Below are positions 15,699 to 20,338 of a stretch of DNA of 20,338 bases, in pieces (position 1 is the stretch's first letter; each line of letters begins with the position of its first letter). A program made the translations under genes and the position numbers. The notes beneath the pieces were generated by a model that saw only the letters and a program-made list of their open reading frames with translations, had not been told where the DNA came from and ran no database searches. Source of the stretch: an uncultured Mycoplasmatota bacterium (lineage in GTDB: Bacteria > Bacillota_I > Bacilli_A > RF39 > UBA660); the NCBI GenBank assembly GCA_946007485.1, contig CAMGAM010000006.1, forward strand, positions 1 through 20,338, in the 5' to 3' direction.

Positions 15699-17233
15699 AA
15701 AAGAAAGAAGTGAGATTACATCCAGCACTTTTATTATTTATTTTAACAATTATTATTATGGTTGTTAGTAGTGTTGGTAATATTCTTAATTTAGAGACAT
15801 CTTATTACAATGTTAATAATGCTACGGGTGATTTAGATACACAAATTGTAACAATTAATAACTTGTTTAATAGGACTGGCCTTCAGTATTTAGTTAGTAA
15901 TATGATTTCTAATTTTATAAATTTTGCTCCCCTAGGTACGCTTATTGTTGGTCTTATGGGAGTTGGTGTAGCTTATAAATCAGGATTTTTAAATTCATTT
16001 TTTAAATGGATTACAAAAGATAAACCTAAAAAATTATTTACTTTTTTAGTAGTTTTTTTAGGGGTAATATCATCAATGTTTTATGATGCGGCTTATGTTA
16101 TTTTAATTCCAATAGCTGCAATACTATTTATGAATTTGGGAAGGCATCCTTCTGCTGGTATTTGCGCTGCTTTTGCGGGAATATCTTTTGGATATGGAGC
16201 AAATATTATAGTTAATGGTGTTGATAATATTTTGTTAGGTTATACTCAAAGTGCAACGAAGATATTAGATCAAAATTATGTTGTAAGTTTGAGTGGAAAT
16301 ATTATTTTTATGATATTTGCAACGTTATTAATTTCTTATTTAGGAATGGTAATAACAGAAAAATATGTAGTTCCTAAGTTAGGAAGATATACTATTTCTG
16401 AAGAAGAAAACATTGATTTAGCTCAGGAAGTGTCTAAAAAAGAGAAAAAAGGAGTAATTGTAGCAATATTATCGACAGCAATATTGTGTATTATTTTGAT
16501 ATATTGTATTATACCAGGATTACCTTTTTCGGGGCTTTTACTTAATTTAAAAGAGTCAACTTATGTGGGAATGTTGTTTGGAGAAGGGTCTTATTTTAAA
16601 CAAGGATCAGTATTAATATTTGCTGTTTTATTTGGATTTTCAGGACTTATTTATGGAATAAGAGTTAAGACAATTAAAAATAATAAAGATATAATGAATT
16701 GTATGAGTTATTATTTAAAAGGATTTTCATCTTTGTTGGTACTGATATTTTTTGCAGCACAATTTTGTTTAATATTTAAAGAAACTAATATTGGAGTATT
16801 TATAGTAGTATCATTAACTGAATTACTTGGTAATTTACAATTAACAGGAATAATTTTGATAATTTTTACATTTGTGATAACAATTATTAGTTCAATATTT
16901 GTTCCTTCTTTAGCTACAAAATGGGCAATTATGTCTCCAGTAGTAGTTCCAATGTTTATGCAGAGTTCTTTTACTCCAGAATTTGCACAGGCAGTATTTA
17001 GGGCAGCTGATAGTTCGGTAAAGGGAATGAGTCCATTATTTACTTATTTTGTTATATTAATTGGATTCTTACAGATTTATAATAGTAAGAAGAAAGATAT
17101 TATTACTTTGACTGACGCGATGAGTTTAATGGTTCCTTATGCAATAGCTTTTTCAATATTATGGTTATTAATAATTATTGGATTTTATATTATGGGATTA
17201 CCACTTGGATTTAATACAGGAGTAATGCTTTAA
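15695..17233 (+). CDS. AbgT family transporter
   Basis: An inner-membrane carrier of the AbgT family, whose members import p-aminobenzoyl-glutamate or export sulfonamide-type antimetabolites, driven by the proton gradient. At 512 aa it has the family's usual length. It opens with HPALLLFILTIIIMVVSSV, the first membrane helix. Further landmarks are NFAPLGTLIVGLMGVGVAYKSGF, MFYDAAYVILIPIAAILF, a HPSAGICAAFAGISFGYGANII segment near the re-entrant hairpin, and paired late segments TELLGNLQLTGI and SIFVPSLATKWAIMSPVVVP. Roughly a dozen hydrophobic stretches span the chain. AAAAAGGTGG is the ribosome binding site, lying inside the end of the DUF951 gene. The substrate cannot be told from sequence; a folate-precursor role would fit the family, but no folate gene is nearby. 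Confidence 0.9.
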   Translation: MKKKEVRLHPALLLFILTIIIMVVSSVGNILNLETSYYNVNNATGDLDTQIVTINNLFNRTGLQYLVSNMISNFINFAPLGTLIVGLMGVGVAYKSGFLNSFFKWITKDKPKKLFTFLVVFLGVISSMFYDAAYVILIPIAAILFMNLGRHPSAGICAAFAGISFGYGANIIVNGVDNILLGYTQSATKILDQNYVVSLSGNIIFMIFATLLISYLGMVITEKYVVPKLGRYTISEEENIDLAQEVSKKEKKGVIVAILSTAILCIILIYCIIPGLPFSGLLLNLKESTYVGMLFGEGSYFKQGSVLIFAVLFGFSGLIYGIRVKTIKNNKDIMNCMSYYLKGFSSLLVLIFFAAQFCLIFKETNIGVFIVVSLTELLGNLQLTGIILIIFTFVITIISSIFVPSLATKWAIMSPVVVPMFMQSSFTPEFAQAVFRAADSSVKGMSPLFTYFVILIGFLQIYNSKKKDIITLTDAMSLMVPYAIAFSILWLLIIIGFYIMGLPLGFNTGVML

Positions 17234-17270
17234 AAGTGGAAGGTTAATGTTATCTATGATTATACAATTA

Positions 17271-17296
17271 TACAAAATTACATCTTTTATTTTGTA
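17271..17296 (+). other. 8-bp hairpin in the gap after the AbgT gene
   Basis: TACAAAAT (17271-17278) and ATTTTGTA (17289-17296) form a perfect stem with a 10-base loop; a further AATT/AATT pairing is possible beyond a one-base bulge. There is no T-run after it on the plus strand, so it is a poor intrinsic terminator. The role is unknown; it might be a 3'-end stabiliser of the transporter mRNA. Confidence 0.4.
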
Positions 17297-17311
17297 AATT
17301 AAGTAAAATAG

Positions 17312-17341
17312 ATGACTTTTCGTAAAAAAAAATGGTACAAT
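17312..17341 (+). promoter_or_regulatory. Probable promoter with extended -10 for the 17359 gene
   Basis: ATGACT (17312-17317), an 18-base spacer and TACAAT (17336-17341) preceded by TGG (TGn extension). The predicted transcript starts almost at the ribosome binding site AGGAGG (17348-17353), giving a very short leader. Confidence 0.6.
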
Positions 17342-17358
17342 TTCTATAGGAGGGAAAT

Positions 17359-18003
17359 ATGAAAACTTTTGAAGAAATAAAGAAAATAGTAGTTGATTCG
17401 GAATCTCAAAATTTGCGTGTTGAGAATGCTATGATAGAAAAAGCTAGGTTAGAAAATGACAAATTGCTTGAAGCAGCGGGTAAAAGGGCCATTGAAGCAA
17501 TACATACATCTCTTGATAATATTGATGAATGTACGGCAATTTATATAGGTTCTTGTACTAATCATTTGATTGAATCAATAAAGAGAGCTCATGATTTTGA
17601 TACTTTGGAATATTATAAAGATTTTGATGCTTTTCTTAAAAGATATATATTAGGTGATGGCGCTGAGTCTTTTGACCATGGAAATTGCCAAATTTTGGGT
17701 GTTAGAATTAATGATTTAGAATGTTTTAGAGGATGTAATCCTAATAAAGATGAACCAGGTGATCTTTTTAGACAAATTATTAATTTAAATTATGGAACAA
17801 CTATTCCGATGGCAGCTGATTTAAGATATGTAGAACAAGAACAATTGGAACGTTCAGAAAATGATAAAGATTTGGTTTATGGGAAAGAGGTTTTAAGAGA
17901 TGCTGGAGATGCAAGATTTTATAGAAATGGTCTTTTTTATCCATTAGCAGTTGATCAAGAATATCAAGAAGCCAAAGCTAGAATTTCAGGAAGAACCATT
18001 TAA
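17359..18003 (+). CDS. Uncharacterised soluble protein, 214 aa
   Basis: I do not recognise the family. It has no signal peptide or membrane segment. The N-terminal third is helical and charged (IEKARLENDKLLEAAGKRAI). The centre has IYIGSCTNHLIESIKRAHDF and a run with three Cys and a His (FDHGNCQILGVRINDLECFRG, then CNP). The C-terminal third is acidic, with LRYVEQEQLERSENDKD, then GLFYPLAVDQEYQEAKARIS. The spacing of the Cys residues does not match a zinc or iron-sulfur motif I know. It has its own promoter, a strong AGGAGG 5 bases before the ATG and a GAAA-loop terminator, so it is a one-gene unit. Codon choice looks somewhat less AT-extreme than its neighbours, which would fit either higher expression or transfer; neither is proven. 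Confidence 0.83.
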   Translation: MKTFEEIKKIVVDSESQNLRVENAMIEKARLENDKLLEAAGKRAIEAIHTSLDNIDECTAIYIGSCTNHLIESIKRAHDFDTLEYYKDFDAFLKRYILGDGAESFDHGNCQILGVRINDLECFRGCNPNKDEPGDLFRQIINLNYGTTIPMAADLRYVEQEQLERSENDKDLVYGKEVLRDAGDARFYRNGLFYPLAVDQEYQEAKARISGRTI

Positions 18004-18020
18004 AAAGTGTAATTAACAGG

Positions 18021-18049
18021 AAAGAGTACTGAAAAGTATTCTTTTGCTT
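18021..18049 (+). terminator. Terminator after the 17359 gene, GAAA tetraloop
   Basis: AAAGAGTACT (18021-18030) pairs with AGTATTCTTT (18035-18044) with one G-U pair, closed by a GAAA tetraloop and followed by TTTTGCTTT. It begins 18 bases after the stop. Confidence 0.8.
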
Positions 18050-18062
18050 TATAATTTAATTT

Positions 18063-18103
18063 TATTCATATATGTATTTTAAGTATGTATTGATATATGA
18101 ATA
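18063..18103. repeat. 11-bp perfect inverted repeat
   Basis: TATTCATATAT (18063-18073) and its exact inverse ATATATGAATA (18093-18103) are separated by 19 bases. It lies directly before a GC-richer patch in the gap upstream of ychF. It could be an operator or RNA stem; neither is established. Confidence 0.5.
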
Positions 18104-18176
18104 CGTGAGATATCGTAGCAAACTCAACATAACACCTAGCCTGGTTTCAACGAGCTTAGTTTTTAGCATTTTCTAT
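18104..18176. other. Unexplained GC-rich patch between the terminator and the ychF promoter
   Basis: By hand count, 18103-18159 has 25 G/C in 57 bases, far above the flanking intergenic DNA. It reads CGTGAGATATCGTAGC, then CAAACTCAACATAACACCTA and onward to GCTTAGTTTTTAGC. No tRNA, SRP RNA, tmRNA, riboswitch or IS end is recognised in it. On the minus strand an AGGTG lies 5 bases before an ATG that opens a 22-residue frame (18130 down to 18062), and AAGCTC/GAGTTT can pair. A small RNA gene, an attachment site or a remnant of inserted DNA are all possible. Confidence 0.4.
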
Positions 18177-18190
18177 TAATGATGTTTTTA

Positions 18191-18219
18191 TTGTTAAATA
18201 TGTCTTTTTTTGTTATAAT
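18191..18219 (+). promoter_or_regulatory. Promoter of ychF, extended -10
   Basis: TTGTTA (18191-18196), a 17-base spacer and TATAAT (18214-18219) with TGT before it (TGn extension). The predicted leader is about 20 bases, with AAGTGAT as a weak ribosome binding site before the ATG at 18245. Confidence 0.8.
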
Positions 18220-18244
18220 ATCTTGTGTGAAAGAAGTGATATAA

Positions 18245-19345
18245 ATGAGTTTAACAGCAGGAATTGTAGGACTTCCTAATGTGGGAAAGTCAACACTATT
18301 TAATGCAATAACCAAGAAAAATATTTTAGCAGCGAATTATCCTTTTGCGACGATTGATCCAAATGTTGGAGTGGTGGTTGTTCCTGATAAAAGAGTAGCT
18401 GTTTTAGAGGAAATGTATATGCCAGAGAGAACAATACCTACAACATATGAATTTACTGATATAGCAGGACTTGTAAAAGGAGCATCTTCAGGTGAAGGAC
18501 TTGGAAATAAATTCTTATCTCATATTAGAGAAGTAGATGCAGTAGTTGAAGTAGTAAGATGTTTTGATGATAAGAATATTATTCATGTAGATAATAGCGT
18601 TGATCCGATTAGAGATATTGAAGTTATCAATGTAGAATTAATTATGTCTGATTTAGAGATAATCGACGGAAGGATTAATCGTATTGGAAAAAAAGCAGAG
18701 ATGACTAAGGATAAGAAAGAGTTATTAGAAATTAATACTTTAAAGAAAATTAAAGAAAATTTAGAGAGAAATATTCCATGTAGGAAGATAGATTTATCGG
18801 AAGATGAATTAGAAGTAATTAAATCATTTAATTTAATTACTTTAAAACCAATAATATATGTAGCCAATGTTTCAGAAGAGGATGTTTTAAATGGCGGAAA
18901 TAGCTACTACGAAAAGGTATGTGAATATGCTAAAGAAGAAAATAGTGAAGTAGTAATGATATGTGCGAAGATAGAGAGTGAATTAGCGGAATTAAATGAT
19001 GATGAAAAGAAGGAATTTTTATTGGAATTGGGAATTTCTGAATCGGGTCTTGATCAATTAATTAAGAAAACATATTCATTATTGGGACTAGCGACTTTCT
19101 TTACGGCAGGAAGTGATGAAGTTAAGGCATGGACATTTAAAAAGGGTATGAAAGCTCCAGAATGTGCTGGAATAATTCATTCTGATTTTGAAAGAGGATT
19201 TATTAGGGCAGAAGTAATGAGCTTTGATGATTTAGTTAAATATGGTTCTGAGAAAGATGTTAAGGATAATGGAAAAATGAGACTTGAAGGAAAAGATTAT
19301 TTAATGCAAGACGGAGATATTTGTTATTTTAGATTTAATGTATAA
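18245..19345 (+). CDS. ychF: Redox-regulated ATPase YchF (Obg family)
   Basis: YchF/OLA1 is a ribosome-associated P-loop NTPase that prefers ATP to GTP. At 366 aa it has the family's standard length. G1 GLPNVGKS is at 9-16, NYPFATIDPNVGVVVVPD follows, and G3 DIAGLVKGASSGEGLGNKF is at about 72-90. His93, in the switch region, is a conserved catalytic feature. The usual G4 NKxD is replaced by NVSE (about 204-207), the change that gives ATP specificity. A helical insertion precedes it, and a C-terminal TGS domain (from about 283, FFTAGSDEVKAWTF to ICYFRFNV) ends the protein. Its ribosome binding site is weaker than those of its neighbours, but its promoter is strong. Identification is certain. 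Confidence 0.97.
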   Translation: MSLTAGIVGLPNVGKSTLFNAITKKNILAANYPFATIDPNVGVVVVPDKRVAVLEEMYMPERTIPTTYEFTDIAGLVKGASSGEGLGNKFLSHIREVDAVVEVVRCFDDKNIIHVDNSVDPIRDIEVINVELIMSDLEIIDGRINRIGKKAEMTKDKKELLEINTLKKIKENLERNIPCRKIDLSEDELEVIKSFNLITLKPIIYVANVSEEDVLNGGNSYYEKVCEYAKEENSEVVMICAKIESELAELNDDEKKEFLLELGISESGLDQLIKKTYSLLGLATFFTAGSDEVKAWTFKKGMKAPECAGIIHSDFERGFIRAEVMSFDDLVKYGSEKDVKDNGKMRLEGKDYLMQDGDICYFRFNV

Positions 19346-19363
19346 TCATTAAGTCTTTTTTAA

Positions 19364-19392
19364 TAGATTTTCTTCATTATTTTTGCTATAAT
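19364..19392 (+). promoter_or_regulatory. Probable extended -10 promoter for pepF
   Basis: TATAAT (19387-19392) with TGC directly before it (TGn extension). The -35 TAGATT (19364-19369), 17 bases upstream, is a poor match. An AGGAGG (19399-19404) precedes the ATG at 19410. No convincing terminator separates ychF from this gene. Confidence 0.6.
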
Positions 19393-19409
19393 CTATATAG
19401 GAGGCTATT

Positions 19410-20338
19410 ATGAATAGAGAAAAAATAGAAGAATGTTATAAGTGGGATTTAAGTAAGATTTATAGTAGTATTGGTGATGTAAGAAAAGATATGATGATTG
19501 TTAAGAATAAATTATCAGAATTTTCTAAATATAAGGATATTTCTTACGATGCAGATACCTTATATGAAGTAATTAATTTAAGTATGGAAGTATCAAGATT
19601 AGTTTCTAAATTAGAAGTATATGTTAGTTTATTGTGTGATGAAGATACTTCAGTTAATAAGAATAGGGAACTTAAGGAAGAAATAAATAATTTAAGTAGT
19701 GAAGTTATAAATGAAACATATTTTATAGAACCTGAGATACTTAAGATGAATTATAGTGATATAGAAAAGTTTTATCAGGAAAATGATAAATTAAGAGAAT
19801 ATGAAAGATATTTTATAGAGATGTTTAGATATAAAGAACATACTTTATCAGATAGTGAAGAGAAATTATTAGCTAATTTATCTAAAGTTTTTGGAAATAA
19901 TTATGAAACGTATGAATTATTAAAGGATTCAGATATGGTATTTCCTAATTTTATTGTAGATAATGAAGAGTATGAACTTGATAATAGTAAGTTTTGTTTA
20001 TATATTGAAGATGATAATAGAGAGATTAGAAAAGCTGCTTTTGATACGATGTATGAAACATTTAAACAATATAAAAATGTTTATGCTAATTTAATTACTT
20101 CAAATATAAAAGAAGAAGTGGCTACGAGTAAAATAAGGAAATATAATAGTGCAATAGAGGCAGCGATGTATGGTGATGAGTTAGATGAATCTATTTATAA
20201 TAATTTAATATCAGTAATAAATGATAAGATAGGAATACTTCATAAGTATTATAAACTTAAGAAAGATATTTTAGGAGTAGATGAATTACATTTATATGAT
20301 GTTTATGCCGATTTAATTGTTGAAGATAGAAAAGAATA
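19410..20338 (+). CDS. pepF: Oligoendopeptidase F (M3B peptidase), 5' part; gene runs off the window
   Basis: PepF is a cytosolic zinc metallopeptidase that cuts short peptides. The frame is open from the ATG at 19410 (AGGAGG 5 bases upstream) to the end of the window, 309 codons. Features of the family's N-terminal half are seen: KWDLSKIY near the start, SDSEEKLLANLSKVFG, DDNREIRKAAFDTMYETF, and RKYNSAIEAAMYGDELDESIYNNLI. It continues into LHKYYKLKKDILGVDELHLYD, the stretch typical of PepF ahead of the catalytic domain. The HExxH zinc motif would lie beyond the window and cannot be checked. With a full length of about 600 residues in the family, roughly half is present. Confidence 0.92.
   Translation, partial: MNREKIEECYKWDLSKIYSSIGDVRKDMMIVKNKLSEFSKYKDISYDADTLYEVINLSMEVSRLVSKLEVYVSLLCDEDTSVNKNRELKEEINNLSSEVINETYFIEPEILKMNYSDIEKFYQENDKLREYERYFIEMFRYKEHTLSDSEEKLLANLSKVFGNNYETYELLKDSDMVFPNFIVDNEEYELDNSKFCLYIEDDNREIRKAAFDTMYETFKQYKNVYANLITSNIKEEVATSKIRKYNSAIEAAMYGDELDESIYNNLISVINDKIGILHKYYKLKKDILGVDELHLYDVYADLIVEDRKE

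Noticed and set aside
17271..17296. Hairpin as an intrinsic terminator of the AbgT gene
   Set aside because: No T-run follows on the plus strand; listed only as a hairpin of unknown role.
1..20338. Mycoplasma-type code with TGA as tryptophan
   Set aside because: TGA ends rsgA, queH, the 14404 gene and the DUF951 gene at the right family lengths or at overlaps with the next start, and Trp is encoded by TGG.

Overview
The window looks like chromosomal core sequence from a very AT-rich, low-GC Bacillota, most likely Bacilli or a Mollicutes-like uncultured gut lineage. Three things point there. Nearly all coding sequence ends in A/T third positions, and Shine-Dalgarno sites are of the AGGAGG/AGGTGA type. 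Promoters fit the sigma-A form, often with an extended TGn -10. The minus-strand block rlmN-stp-prkC-rsgA-rpe has the order known from Bacillus and its relatives. TGA is used as a stop (rsgA, queH, the thioredoxin-like gene, the DUF951 gene) and Trp is TGG, so the standard bacterial code applies, not the Mycoplasma code.

Layout. 1-2942 (+): 3' part of rpoC, then a terminator. 3038-4582 (+): unknown coiled-coil protein with its own promoter and terminator. 4583-4892: AT-rich spacer holding the promoter and a 5' leader hairpin for 4893-6149 (+), an unknown protein with a DUF1292-like N-terminus, a long Pro/Ser/Val-rich linker and a C-terminal membrane anchor. 6178-9127 (-): queH (queuosine synthesis) and, upstream of it, a clpC gene cut by a single in-frame TAA at codon 311, although the following 444 codons stay open in the same frame. 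9200-14278 (-): rlmN, stp, prkC, rsgA, rpe, read as one operon from an extended -10 promoter at 14313-14341 to a terminator at 9187-9226. 14404-15437 (+): a membrane-anchored thioredoxin-like protein overlapping trmL. 15519-17233 (+): a 59-residue DUF951 protein overlapping an AbgT-family transporter. 17359-18003 (+): an orphan soluble protein. 18004-18244: terminator, inverted repeat, an unusually GC-rich patch, and the ychF promoter. 18245-19345 (+): ychF. 19410-20338 (+): 5' part of pepF, cut by the window end.

How it fits together. Most of the window is housekeeping: transcription (rpoC), rRNA/tRNA modification (rlmN, trmL, queH), ribosome assembly and translation-linked GTPases/ATPases (rsgA, ychF), PASTA kinase/phosphatase signalling (prkC/stp), protein quality control (clpC, pepF) and pentose phosphate metabolism (rpe). 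I found no mobile element, CRISPR array, tRNA or rRNA, and no clearly new multi-gene system. The items most worth checking are the clpC nonsense codon, the GC-rich patch at about 18104-18160, and four lineage-type proteins of unknown function (3038, 4893, 14404, 17359).
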